Source: Carya illinoinensis (Eukaryota; Streptophyta; Magnoliopsida; Fagales; Juglandaceae). Taken from it: a DNA stretch of 64,000 bases. The number at the start of each line of letters is the position of its first letter. Position 1 is the stretch's first letter. Positions 33,492 to 45,533 of this stretch are shown piece after piece. The notes beneath the pieces were generated by a model that worked only from the letters and a program-made list of their open reading frames with translations, had not been told where the DNA came from and made no database searches. The stretch is from assembly GCF_018687715.1 (NCBI RefSeq), contig NC_056757.1:5927501-5991500 (forward strand), read 5' to 3'. Position numbers and translations under genes: made by a program.

Positions 33492-35142
33492 GCAAAATAG
33501 ATTAGATGAAAAATTAGAATTTAAAAAATATTTTGTATTTAAATAATGTTTATAAAAGAAATTGGGAGAAATTGAATTTCTCATCTCATATTCTTACCCA
33601 AACAATCTTCTACAGGTACACGGGATGTGTACACGGGGGGAATCGACTGATTTATTTAATGCCATGTCAGTTGAAAAAAAGAAGAAGAAACACATAAAAG
33701 CACAAAATGAGAGGGAAACGAGAAAGTGTAAAACCAAACAGGGAAATTGGGAAACTGAAGAACTGAGAAAGCAAAGATTTTTTGTTTGGTTGAGGAGTGC
33801 TAGATCACCTGGAGCAGGATCCAAACCCAGTCGAAGAAAGCCACCTAATCTAGGCTGGCAGAAGTCGTTGGGGTGGCTGAAGCTCCGCCAGTTGTCGTTG
33901 TCGTCTCATTGTCATGGGTAAGTTGTTTATAAGCACGTTTTGCTGTTAGGTACTGGCTTTGCATGCTTTGAGAAGTAGGCTCTTTGAGAAGCATGTCTTG
34001 TTAAATATTTTTTGCATTCTTGTGAATTCCTGGTGTGTTTCTTGCAGTTTAGGTTGACATATCAATGGTTCTTGGGCTCCAAGATTCAACAAAGGTTTGA
34101 GAAAATTCCATCACGTATCACTATTGTTGCCATTTTACCAAACTGTTTTTTATCATCAAGTGCTAATATCTTATCTAACTTCCATGAGTTTTTTGTTCTT
34201 GAATATGAAATTGTAAATAAAATACTAGAGTGTATGGAGAAAATTTTATTTTTGAGTTCTAGGCCTGTCATCTTTAAGTTTGACCAGTTCAATCAAACAC
34301 CAAAAGTTGTATCTTGTAAGCCCCCCCTTTCCTCCCTCCCCAAAAAAATCTACTCTAAAAGTTGGTACCATTTGTCTTAAAATATCATGTCCATTGATAT
34401 CCTATTGAGGTTTCGGATGTTTTGATAACATTTGGTCCCAAATGTGGATATTAGGATTGTAGTTCAATACATCCTCCCAATTATTCATGCAATAAATTAA
34501 TTGTGATTCACAAAAATTATATAAAGCATGTTTCATGCTCTATTTGACAACTTGCACTTGAGCTTAGCATGGTTTGGAATTTATTAGGTCGGTCACCTAA
34601 TTATTGTATGTTTATTTGAAATGCTGAAATTTACCAAGATTTGAACTTTTTTTGCACCACGGGAGAAATAATTTTAGTTTGCATTTAAGGGATTTGTATT
34701 GTTGTTCGTGGCTTTTGGCATTTATAGCTTAGAGAAAAAAAATAGAGCTAGGCGAGCTGAAGCATCTCCTCTTAGCAGGGAAAAATGGGGACAACACTCA
34801 TCTCCGCTAACACCATCTAGCTCAAATCCCCCAACTGCCATATGTTAAATTTTTTTACAACTTTTAGGATTGTGTTGAGTTTATAATTATTTCTACAACA
34901 CATGAATAACTTATTAAATAACATGTTAGGACATACCGTCAACAAGTTCAAACTTCACAAATTATATGCACGGGTACTATGGACCAATTTCTGCGTGGTC
35001 TCGGCTTTTTTGTTATATCCAGATGGCTACCAATATCCAAACAACATTCAAGCGGTGATGCAACTATGCTCTTGTATTTTTTTTTATAAGTTGGGTTTTT
35101 TTTTTCCTTAAAAGTATCAACCATTTTTTGTTTCTTTTGCAG
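33492..35142. other. No gene recognised; possible upstream exons of the FRS pseudogene
   Basis: Contains a GC-richer patch at 33790-33920 followed by GTAAG and short open frames, none with recognisable domains. It could be the promoter and 5' UTR of the FAR1-related copy that follows. A splice-like TTTTGCAG precedes the first coding block at 35143. Confidence 0.4.
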
Positions 35143-37820
35143 AATGCTGGTTACCCAACTCCTCTCATGACTACAAACTCCACCATGAGTAGAAGAGTTG
35201 GTGTAGAGGAAACACCCGAGTGTAGAGAAATTGATATTCCATATACCTCCACTAGAATTGAAGAAAGTCATGAATATAGACCAGATTCACGAAAATCCAA
35301 GGTTGGCATTACTAGGACACCTTAGTTAGAGAATGAGGTTGTTGGTGATACGATTGATGAGCCAAAGTCAGGGATGAAGTTTAATTCTTTTAAAAAAGTA
35401 ATGAGTTATTATAAACAGTATACTAAGAAATGCAGATTTGGAGTGATGACAAGAAGGACCGAGAAATGAGAGGATGGTAATGTTAGATATGCCACCCTAG
35501 GTTGTGTCCGTGGTGGGAAGGCCCTAATAGGATGACGAATGTCACCAGACCATGAATGATAGGAAAGACAGAATGTAAGGCCAAGATTAATGCTTTTAAA
35601 AATTGATGAAAAGTTTAGGTTGACAACAGTCCATAATGTCTATAACCACAGCCTTAGTCCAACTAAATCTCACTTCTTCAGATGTAATAGAAAAGTAAGT
35701 AAGTCAGTAAAAAGAGTCTTAGATACAAACGATTTGGCTGGCATTCAGATGAATAAGAGCTTTGGATCTCTTGTTGTTGGCGCGGGTGGATTCGAGAATC
35801 TCTCATTTTTAGAAAATGATTGTCGAAATTACATCGACAAGACAAGACATATGCGACTTGGGAAAGGTGGCACTGGAGTGCTTCGAGAGTATTTTTTAAG
35901 GATGCAATACAAAACTTCTGGATTCTTTGCATTGATGGGTTTAGTTGATAATGGGAGGTTAAAGAATGTATTTTGGGTAGACCCCCATAGCAGGGTAGCA
36001 TATCAGTATTTCGGTAGTGTGGTTACATTCGATACCACATATCTGAAAAATAGATATAGGATGCCCTTTGCACCATTTGTTGGTGTAAATCACCATAGCC
36101 AGTCAATTCTGTTGGGTGTAGGATTGATATCCAGTGAGGATACGAAGACGTTTGTCTGGTTATTCTAGACCTGGTTGTAGTGTATGGATGGTATAGCTCC
36201 AAAAGCTATTATCACAAACTAAGACAAAGAGATGAAGAATGCTATTGCTATTGTCTTTCCAGATACTCGACATCGATTTTTTCTGTGGCATATGCTAAAG
36301 AAAGCCCCTGAAAAACTTGCCTCCCATGTTTCATACAAAAGTGGGATGAAAAGTGCATTGATGAAATGCGTGTATGACACACAAAGTATTGATGAGTTTG
36401 AAAAATGTTGGGATCAACTAATCACCACTTACAACTTGCAGCAGAATGCCTAGCTGTAAAGTTTCTACACTGAGCAAGAGCATTGGGTACCGGCATTCTT
36501 CAAAGAGTTTTTTTGGGCGGGATTGAGTACAACGCAACGGAGTGAGAGCACGAATGCTTTCTTTGACGGTTATATTCATGCTAAGACGAACTTGAAAGAG
36601 TTCATCAACCATTATGACAATATATTGAAAAAGAAAATTGAGAATGAAAATGGCACAGACTTCCACTCATTTAGCGTCACCATTCCCTGCATCTCTAGAT
36701 CTCCGATTGAAAAGAAATTTCAAGAATTGTACACGAATGCAAAATTTAGGAAAGTTCAGTAGCAACTCCAGAGCATTATCAATCTGGATCCAGAGTTACT
36801 TAAGAGAGATGGTGCAGTAAAGACCTATCCGGTAGAGGATGAAGTTCGTGTTGAAAACTTCACTAAGCTTGTTACACATTCAGTGGACTTTTGTGAGGAT
36901 GATGCAACTGCAAAGTGTTCATGTGGGTTATTTCAGATGAGGGGTATATTGTACAGGCATATTTTTGCAGTATTCAAATGTAACGGTAGAAAATCTTTGC
37001 TAGAGAAGTATATTAGATCGATGGAGAAAGGAAATTAATAGGAGATACACATTAATCCACAACAGCTATGATGCAGGGGATCAACTGGCAGATGCTGACT
37101 GATATTCACGTTTATTGAATATCTATTATAAATCATCACTCTTGTAGCAGGTTCGAAAAAGCATACTGAGGATGCAACAAAAAAGTTATTTGCAATGATG
37201 GACTTATACGGTGACGACCAAGAACCCCCATCGATGACTCTCATGGGTTCCAATTTTGGTTGTACGACAAAGGACACCACTATCGGGGGTGGTTCAAAGA
37301 AAGTACTTAGTCTTCTAGTTGTGAGAGGGAAAGGTAGACCCTCATCATTGAGGAGAGCATTGGGAATGGAGAAAAGTATGTGAAAAGTTAAAGCACAGAC
37401 AAAGAATTTACCAGTGAAGGGGAAACGCAAACATGTGCACTTTTGTTTACTTTACATGTTTATTTATAATTTAGCACTGCTAGGATTGATAAACATGTTT
37501 TATTATTTGTTATTTGATTGTTAGGGAGATGGAGGAGATAAACCAGCTGTGAAGACTTCTAGGAATTTATTTGGCACTTCAGAGATAGATATGACCAATA
37601 TTAGTGGCATGTAGGCATGCTGGAGTCAAGAAAGTGTAAGAGTTCTTAACTAATTACATATTTATTTAGTAATATCCATATCACAATCTGGTAGTTAATA
37701 TTATCCTTTATAGATACAATTTTGGTTGGATGAATCACAACCAATGAACCTTGGGATCGATGAATCACAATCGGTGCAACTTGGGTTCATGGACACACAA
37801 TCGGCACATTGAAGTTTGTG
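35143..37820 (+). pseudogene. FAR1/FRS-type (Mutator transposase-derived) pseudogene
   Basis: Consecutive frames match FAR1-RELATED SEQUENCE proteins. A FAR1 DNA-binding region spans about 35360-35560 (PKSGMKFNSFKKVMSYYKQY). A MULE transposase domain spans about 35930-36660, with VVTFDTTYLKNRYRMPFAPF, DTRHRFFLWHM and STTQRSESTNAFFDGY carrying the D-D-E positions. A SWIM finger is near 36915-36975 (AKCSCGLFQMRGILYRH), where the third Cys is Tyr. Later exon-like blocks continue at 37160-37380 and 37525-37620. Stops interrupt the frame at about 35323, 35469, 36168, 36177, 36223, 36453, 36459 and 36762. It is a domesticated FRS copy or a dead Jittery-like MULE. Confidence 0.88.
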
Positions 37821-37899
37821 TATTGAATGTAATTCATGGACAACAGGCGGGTTTGTGTTTTTTGTATTTGGAACAAATGACATTGATAGTTTTGGATGG

Positions 37900-38185
37900 A
37901 TAATTTTTTTTTTTTTTGGATGGCATGAAATTTTTGGATGGATAACTTTTTATTTTTGGATGGTATGAAATTTTTGGATGGTATGAAATAGATGGATGGA
38001 TAGCTTTTTAGTTTTGGATGGTATTTTATTTTTGGATGGTATTCAGCTTTTGGATGGACATCTTTTTATTTTTGGATGGTATTAAATTTACATGTTTGGT
38101 ATTTTATTTTTTGATAGAGAACTTTTTATTTTTGTATGGATAGCTTTTCATTTTTGGATGGTATGAAATTTTTGGATGATGGATG
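37900..38185 (+). repeat. Degenerate minisatellite of TTTTTGGATGG units
   Basis: TTTTTGGATGG with ATAACTTTTTA or TATGAAA spacers recurs more than ten times, with units of about 20-35 bp. It directly follows the end of the FRS pseudogene. Confidence 0.85.
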
Positions 38186-38878
38186 TGGAATCATAAATTG
38201 AGTTGTCAACGAATGTTTGTTTTAGGTTTATGACAACATATTCGATGGGAAGGCTGGTGCTTTATGACATTTACTTCATCTGCATCTCTTGTATTGTGCT
38301 ACATTTTTTAGTGTTTATGACAACTTATTCCAGTTACTTGTCATCACTACTAACAGCAAGGGAAACGAATCCATGTTCCAACACCCATTGCTCAAGCTCT
38401 AAAATTGTCAATGCATTGATCCATCAAAAAATAAAGAAAGAAAAAAGAACTCAGCTATCCATGCTTGTGCGAATAATTTACACGGTTGAATTTGCAATGT
38501 GTATGTACTAAGTCATGGGTTCTAATGTGTATGTACAAAGTCATGTACAAGAACGAGTGAATTTGCACCAAGTCAGTGGTGGGACCAAAAGTTTGAGAAA
38601 ATTGAAGCAAGGAATGTGGTCAAACAATTAGCCTCCTGCTACGTGTTGTTTGGCCTCAACATATTGAAATTCCACTCAATACACCAAAAAGCATAACAGT
38701 TATCAATACATGTTTCAATTAACATAAATTACAGTATATAACATTACTTAAGCAATATTCACTTGCTAAAGTACTAAACAAATGAACTGCAGATAAAATC
38801 AAAGCTATCTAACAATTCTCAATACACATCCTAGTTACTACCTAATACTAAACAATATTTGCTTTTCAAGTTTTGAAA
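38186..38878. other. Intergenic DNA between convergent pseudogenes
   Basis: No recognisable gene. Short open frames only (for example 38203-38511) without domain similarity. Confidence 0.45.
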
Positions 38879-39420
38879 TTACTTAGATACACATAAGTAA
38901 CATGAGTGAACAATTGAAAGAACCCAATACAACCGGAGTAGGACTCGTGAACGTCTTATTTCAGCTTCTTGATCCCGAAGCACCATCTTTCTCTTCTCAA
39001 TCTCATCCGCACTCTTACGGACCTCAAGCTTCACCTTCTTGATATCGTCGAGTATCTTCCAGATGAGTTCTTCCTTCCTTAACAACTCATTATTTCTTTC
39101 TCGTATTTAGAGTTGCATCTCTTGATTACTATTTAGCCACTTGAAAAAATTACAATATGGTAATCCTTTCAATAAAATACATGAAAATGAAAATGTTAGA
39201 TGTACTATATATCAATCATTTTTTACCAAAAATGTTAGATTTATAAATGATGGAGTTACCTTTGTGTTGTATTTTGGACATCCGAAGAAGAGTCGTCCAA
39301 GATTTTTTATATTATTTGAGTATTTTAGTGTGGCTTCGACCCCACGAAAACAGAGTGGTTGACTCAAAGTATGTTTAGTAGAAGATGAAAAAGACAATGA
39401 TGATGATGATGATGATATTC
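38879..39420 (-). pseudogene. GRF-type zinc-finger/coiled-coil/TM protein, pseudogene
   Basis: Exon 1 (about 39420-39260, minus) encodes a Ser-rich start, then LCFRGVEATLKYSNNIKNLG and RLFFGCPKYNT, a GRF zinc finger. Exon 2 (about 39150-38879) continues with LNSNQEM, then RKEELIWKILDDIKKVKLEV and a coiled coil, and ends in a hydrophobic helix (LLRLYWVLSIVHSCYLCV). This layout is that of a plant family of GRF-finger, coiled-coil, C-terminal-TM proteins of unknown function. Damage: the expected start reads ATA before the Ser run, one zinc Cys is Arg (CFRG for CxCG) and a TAA lies in exon 2 near 39108. Confidence 0.7.
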
Positions 39421-40329
39421 TAGCATAAACCAAAATCACAATCATAAAAATAACAAACCACTTGGAATATTTTGTTATGTGGCACACAAATTTTTCCAAA
39501 ACAACATGACAAAGTAAGCATCACATACAAGGATACATGCTAAAAATATCACAATCAGTCTTGCTCATTGCACTAAACTAATCAAACGATCCATTAGCAT
39601 TTCATAATGAAATCCAAATCATGAATGTAAAGAACAAATGACCAATATAGATTGAACTTACTCTTAAGGACTCTCCCCAAATAGCTGTCATTACAAATAA
39701 GTAGCTGCCATCGTATAATTCACCTAATTTGTGCAACTTAAGCATGAGTTTACATAGCTCAGCAATTAGATAGAAGGCCCCCTTAAGTTAGATATTAGAT
39801 GTACCATTTCCTCAGTCACTCTAATAAGCATATAAACAATAATTTTTTAATAGACAACAGATTTGATCAAGGATAAGTAGTAGCCAAATAAGTAGCTGCC
39901 ATCGTATAGTTCTGATTCTCTAAGAGAAAGAGACAGAGATAGAGCAAAGCTACAAGCATGAATAACTATGATCATGAAAAAAATATCTTCAATATAACAT
40001 ACATCCAAAGAGATGAACTCTTCAATAAAAATATCTTCAAAAAATATGCCTTCCCTTTGTAAATTGAGTGACCCACAACAAACCTAGATGGAATACCCAG
40101 GAAATCGAGCAAAAAATTGCATTATCAACACTATAAACAGAGAAATTTTAACTTCCATGGTCTTTGGTCTGTCTTCATTACTTTTGGAAGGAATTTATGG
40201 GGAAATAATTAAAATCAGCCCATGCTAGGTTGAGAAAAATTGTATAAACCTACAATCTCAGAAACAATCGAGGAAGAAAATAATTTGAATAGAAATAATC
40301 GTGGGGTTGATGAGAAGACAAAGGTAGGG
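39421..40329. other. AT-rich DNA, no gene recognised
   Basis: Contains a short duplicated phrase (AATAGCTGTCATTACAAATA / AAATAAGTAGCTGCCATCGT near 39680 and 39880) and a (CAT)n run at 39399-39417. No supported gene. Confidence 0.45.
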
Positions 40330-40660
40330 AGAGGCAGGGTTTGGTGGGTTGGGCTGGGGTTAGGGTTTTGGGTTTCATGGGGTTGGTGAGAAGAAGAAGA
40401 AGAAGATACGCCTATGTTTAATTAGCAGCTACTTGGTGGGTTGGGGTTGGAGTTAGGGTTAGGGTTTCATGGGGATTGTGAGAAGGTTTGGTGGGTTGGG
40501 GTTGGGGTTGGGGTTAATGTTTCGGGCTTCGTGGGGTTGGTGAGAAGATTTGAAAGATACGCCTGCGTTTAAACAACTGCTGCTTGGTGGGTTGGGGTTG
40601 GGGTTAGGGTTAGGGTTTCGTGGGGTTGGTGAGAAGAAGAAGAAGATGAGAAGATGAAAT
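40330..40660. repeat. Three-copy tandem repeat with telomere-like GGGTTA words
   Basis: Units of about 110-150 bp each contain GGTGGGTTGGGGTTGGGGTT, then AGGGTTAGGGTTTCRTGGGG, GTTGGTGAGAAGAAGAAG and ATACGCCTRYGTTTAA. The TTAGGG/TTTAGGG-like words are clustered but short and degenerate. Confidence 0.85.
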
Positions 40661-41539
40661 GCAAACCTGGTTGTTGATGACTACGATGCTGCTCATGGGT
40701 TGTCCAAAGAGGAGTGATCGTGTTGCCTTTGAATGTATTTGTGGGTTGTCCAAAGGGAAGGGAAGAGAGTAGCTCGTGGGTTGTTCGAAGGGAAGGGAAG
40801 GGAAGAGAGTGTGAGCAGTGGTTGTTTCAAATTCCAATTTGAATTCCAATTTGATTTGTTTGGAGCTTAAACTCAGAAAACCCATACGTTACATTTATCC
40901 ACGTGGAAGCGTGTATGCGGGGGTTCCCCCTCGCCAGAGCAAACAGTGCAAACAGACTTTTTGCTACCCAAATAAACCCTATTTAGTATTCCTCCTACTT
41001 AGGACCTGTTTTGAATTGCGTTAAGAGTCTTAAAAGTGTTTAAATATCTTTAAAACTATTTAATGGAAAGACTAGGTTGTTTGTGTGTTGCATATTAAAA
41101 TATTTTTTAATTGCAAATAAGTTAAAAAGTAAGTTCGAGGAAAAATATAATTTTGATAATTTACCTCAATCTTTTTTTTTTCTGGATAATCCAGAATGTA
41201 GTTCAAATTTTAAAAAGACTGTCAGTAAAAGAAAATACCTATATAACTTTCAAATAATTAGAACTTTCAGATTTTTAAGGATATGATCATAATCTTTAAA
41301 AAATCAAATGATAATAATTTTTACCTTAAAAAATATTTTTTTAATTTATTTCCAAATAAATGTAACATGTTTGAAAGCGATTTAAACATATAATTACCAA
41401 ACAATAAATAAATTTTTAATACTAGAACTTTTTTTTTTATATATATATAAGAAATATACTTCATTTCATTCATGAAGTCGAAATTATAGATGTGATTGAT
41501 AAATATAGGAAAAAGATTCAAATTACAAGTCAAACTATT
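40661..41539. other. Intergenic DNA left of the gypsy element
   Basis: GGGAAGGGAAG purine runs at 40755-40810, then AT-rich sequence. A weak minus-strand frame at 40610-40885 has no recognisable domain. Confidence 0.45.
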
Positions 41540-42170
41540 TGTTGGGAGATTTTTCCCTTAGGGCCTCAGGCCCTTGAAGATTGACCTAAACCAGACAGTA
41601 GGTTGGTCTCTCTTACCCCAAGGTGCCCAAGAAGCCGGGCCCAGGCCCACAAAGCCATTATGCCACCTATCCAAGACTCACAACCCACGTAAATCAAGCA
41701 TACACATCTAGGTCGGAATGAGACGTTATGAAAGGAGCGCAGAAGGCCAGAGGGAAAGCATGCTAGATGGAAGGGATGGGACTCCAGAGTAGCACCAAGA
41801 GATCATGCCGCATTAAATGAATTCACCAGAAAATTATGCCGCATTAATTGTTTCATCCAGAGAGTCACGCTGCATCAAAATAAAGTATAGTTGAACGGAC
41901 TCCGAAAGGACACCCCTCAACCCCGGCCGCAGGGTATGGTAATCTGACCTTGGGGGCTGGGTATAAAAGGGCCCCTCGACCATCAGGTAAGGGATCAAAA
42001 TCAATTTTTTCCATTAAGAATTTACTTGCTATATCACGCTTTCCTATATTATCTGAGGATCATCACTGACTTAAGCATCAGAAGTTTTCTATGTGATTGT
42101 AGGCTTGTGAGACCGAAGACCCAGACTACTGAGAGCTCGACCCTTAGGTGTACGAAACACGTTGTCAACA
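41540..42170 (+). repeat. 5' LTR of the Ty3/gypsy element
   Basis: 631 bp from TGTTGGGAGATTTTTCC to GTTGTCAACA. It shares GGGCCTCAGGCCC, GGCTGGGTATAAAAGG and CTTGCTATATCACGCTTTC with the 3' LTR. The TATA box is at 41962-41969. Confidence 0.92.
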
Positions 42171-42171
42171 G

Positions 42172-42190
42172 TGGCGCTGTTTGTGGGATC
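42172..42190 (+). other. Primer-binding site of the gypsy element
   Basis: TGGCGCTGTTTGTGGGATC begins 1 nt after the 5' LTR. TGGCGCYGT-type sites are typical of plant Tat/Athila elements. The tRNA was not determined here. Confidence 0.7.
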
Positions 42191-42378
42191 TAAAAAACTT
42201 TAATGTGTCCATTGTATGCCTGCAAGGACCTGTTCTCAGTTGGTGCAAGACCAAGAAGAAGAAGCAATGGTGAACATAGAGACCAGAATAGCGGCCATGG
42301 AATAACTACCAGGAATCTAAACGGGAGGAAGGAGATGATAACGACCAGGAAGAAAGTAGGAACATGTAGGATGAGCTC

Positions 42379-43780
42379 TGTTGAACCCAAGGTTTCAAGT
42401 TTCATGTGATTATAAATCTACACATGGATTTTGATGATAACAAATGAATTCAAAGAATAAAGGAGTTTCAAGCTCAAGTTGTTCACACAATGGAATCAAA
42501 CACATCAAAGAACCAAGCATGAGCAAGAAGGAAACAAGTTCACATTAAAGTCATAGAGTAATGTTGTAAATCTCTTAAAATTCGAAATTAGGATTATTGC
42601 TCAAAATTAATATTTTATCATAAAGCATTAAAATATATTTTCCACATGTACATGAATATTTTTGAAAATTAAATTTGAAAATTTTGAAAGATGATTGATT
42701 GTCATCTTTTGCATGTGCATGCCTTGATTAAAGGGTTGAATTTTGAAAATGTTAAAGATGATTGATTGTCATCTTTCACATGTGCATGTTTTATTTGAAT
42801 ATTTTCAAAAGTGATTGATACTTTTTTAGACTTATACAAAATGTAGATGATTTTGTTTGAAAATTTTGAAAAGTAAAGTATGCTCCTTTTGTCATATACA
42901 AAAAATAAAAGATTAGGTTTGAATTTTTTTGAAAAGGAAAGTGTGCTCCTTTTGTCATATGTAAAAAGTAAAAGATTAGGTTTGAATTTTTTGAAAATGA
43001 AAGTGTGCTCCTTTTGTCATATGCCAAAAGTAAAATATTAGGTTTGATTTTTTTGAAAAAGTGAATGATGTTGTCTTTGACAATTGAAAAAGAAGAACCT
43101 TTTATTTGAATTTTTTTAAAAAGTGAATGATGTTGTTTTTGACATGTGAATCTTTTTTAATTTGAATATGAAGTCTCATATGCCTATAAATAGATCATTT
43201 GAGAGTTTCACATTTACAACACCAAGAGCATACAACATTCATTCAAAACTTTCATTCTCTCTTCTCTAAGCATTGAGCCTTAATTCTTGTTCATTTTGAA
43301 AGATATAGTTTGCGTTGTATTATTCTTATTTCACTCATTGAGGAGTATTTTCTGATAACCTACCCACTATCAGCTCTTGTATTAGAAAAAGAGTGTGTAT
43401 AACCCTTATGCGTGTAGAAAGTATTCTACACGGGAAATAGTTGAATCACCACGTGTAAGGTGATTGCAAGTGTAGAGGGTGTTCTACACGGATCCTTTGT
43501 AGCGGTTTTGTTCAAAGGTGTAATAGGTTTCTATCTCCACCTGAAGGAGGTTGAATATTGAATTTGGGAATCCTCAAGGGGTAGCTTGAGGCGAGGACGT
43601 AGGTAGTGGGGCCGAACCTCGTTAACATACTGAATTTGCTTCTCTCTTACCCTTACTCTTTATATTTATTGTTATTTCATATTTTGTTTATATTTTATAT
43701 TATATATTTGATTTATAATTGTTTTTTTTTTTAATACAACTCAATTCACTCCCCCTCTTGTGTTAGTCATCTGGGCAACA
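42379..43780 (+). repeat. 5' LTR of the SIRE-type element
   Basis: 1402 bp, from TGTTGAACCCAAGG to CTGGGCAACA. A TATA box (TATAAATAG) lies at 43185-43193, presumably starting element transcription. Confidence 0.96.
42860..43060 (+). repeat. ~61-bp tandem repeat inside the SIRE LTR
   Basis: TGAAAAKGAAAGTRTGCTCCTTTTGTCATAT is repeated three times with AAAAGTAAAAGATTAGGTTT spacers. The same array is in the 3' LTR at about 50155-50350, so it predates this insertion. Confidence 0.88.
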
Positions 43781-43782
43781 AT

Positions 43783-43794
43783 TGGTATCAGAGC
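43783..43794 (+). other. Primer-binding site, initiator tRNA-Met
   Basis: TGGTATCAGAGC, exact complement type for the 3' end of initiator tRNA-Met, 2 nt after the 5' LTR. Confidence 0.95.
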
Positions 43795-43839
43795 TAAGAG
43801 CTCTATTATAAGATTAACTATCTTTTGAGTTAAGATCTT

Positions 43840-45475
43840 ATGGCTAACATTTCAGTTTCATTTGGTGAAGGTCAATCTAGCAGTCGGCCTCCACTCTTTT
43901 GTAGAGATAATTACTCATTTTGAAAAATTAGAATGAGAATATTCCTTCAGGATTAAGGTCGAGAAATCTGGAAATGTATTGTAAATGGACCTTATATTCC
44001 AACAAAAGTGGTTGATGGAGTAAAGGTCAAAAAGGAAGAAGAAGAGTTTGATCGTGAAGACGATAGACTTTATACTTTGAATTTAACTGCTATGAATTTA
44101 TTATTTAATGCTCTCAATGGAAATGAGTTTAATAGAATAATGACTTGTGCTACGGCAAAAGAAATTTGGGATAACTTGGAAGTTACTTATGAAGGAATTT
44201 CGCAAGTCAAGGAATCAAAAAATTTATATTCTTACTCATGAATATGAAATGTTTAAGATGAATGATGATGAATCTATTTCTAGTATGTACACTCGTTTTA
44301 CTAACATCATAAACAGCTTGACAGCTCTTGGCAAAGTTTATTCCAAGGTGGAGATAGTAAGAAAAATTCTCAACTCTCTACCAAAACGCTGGGAATCAAA
44401 AGTGACAGCGATTCTTGAAGCTAGAGACCTCAAGAAGCTCGAAATGAATGAACTCATCGGGTCACTTATCACCCATAAGTACACATTGAAAAGAGGAGAA
44501 GAAGAAGGAAAGCCAAAGAAGAGCTTGGCACTTAAAACTGTTCCTCATGAAAGTGAAAGTGATGAAGATGAGGAAAATGAAGACAAAGATGAAGAAGTTG
44601 CGATGATAACAAGAAGAATTCAAAGGTTCTTAAAGAAAAATAAAATTCCTCCGAGGAAATCTTTCAAAAAGTTTTCCAAGAAAGATTCAGGTAAAAATGA
44701 CACTTTAATTTGTTATAAATGTAATAAGCCTGGTTATATCAAGCCAGATTGTCCTCTGCTAAAGAAAGATTGAATCAAGGGCAAGAAAGCAATGAAAGGT
44801 ACATGGGATGATGATTCAAGTAGCTCAGATAGTGAAGCAAGCAATGAAGAATCAGCAAATCTTTGTCTTATGGTTAAAGATGACATTGAGGTAACAAATC
44901 TTGATAATATTGAAGATCCTTCATATGAAAAAGTGCAAAATGTTTTAGAAGAGGTATATGAGGAATTTAAAAAATTGGGTATCAAATATACTGTTTTGAA
45001 AAAGAAAAATTTTTCTTTAACAAATGAAATTGATATTTTAAAAAAAGAAAATATCATTTTGAAAGATGAAAATCTTGAATTGAATAAGAAGAAAACCGAT
45101 TTAGAAAATATTGTTGAAAACTTTACGAATGGAAAAAGAAATTTTGAAAAACTTCTTGGTAGTCAAAGATGTGTTTTTGACAAGGCAGACTTGGGATATA
45201 TGCCAAAACAAAAATACAAACCTTATAAAAATTTCTTTGATAATCCTTCTATATCAAAGACCAATAATCAAAATTCTTTTCATAAAAATAATTTTGTCAA
45301 AAAAAGATATTATTATAATCATTCAAGTTCTTCATATATGTCACATGCTATTTGCAATTTCTGCAATAGAAATAGTCATAATTATCATACTTGTCCTATT
45401 AGAAGAAATCATACAATGACTGTTAGGGCCATATGGGTACCTAAAAATCTTGTTTCTTCTAATACTAATAAATAA
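43840..45475 (+). pseudogene. SIRE gag, interrupted
   Basis: Begins MANISVSFGEG. A UBN2-type gag region spans about 43990-44480, with LTAMNLLFNALNGNEFN, a one-base slip in an A6 run near 44217, then MFKMNDDESISSMYTRFTNI. A zinc knuckle lies near 44710 (CYKCNKPGYIKPDC, with Tyr where His is expected). A lysine-rich coiled coil spans 44880-45130 and a second Cys/His motif is near 45355 (CNFCNRNSHNYHTC). Stops occur near 43923, 43955 and 44773. In an intact element gag would form the particle and package RNA. Confidence 0.88.
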
Positions 45476-45533
45476 AGGACCCAAAGAACTTGGGTACTAA
45501 GAAAAATCATTTTAAGTGTTTTTATAGGCATGC

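Noticed and set aside
33590..40980. A possible MULE spanning the FRS and GRF pseudogenes, with ACCCAAACAA near 33596 and ACCCAAATAA near 40967 as a target duplication
   Set aside because: The adjacent sequences did not form a convincing terminal inverted repeat, so the boundaries are unsupported.
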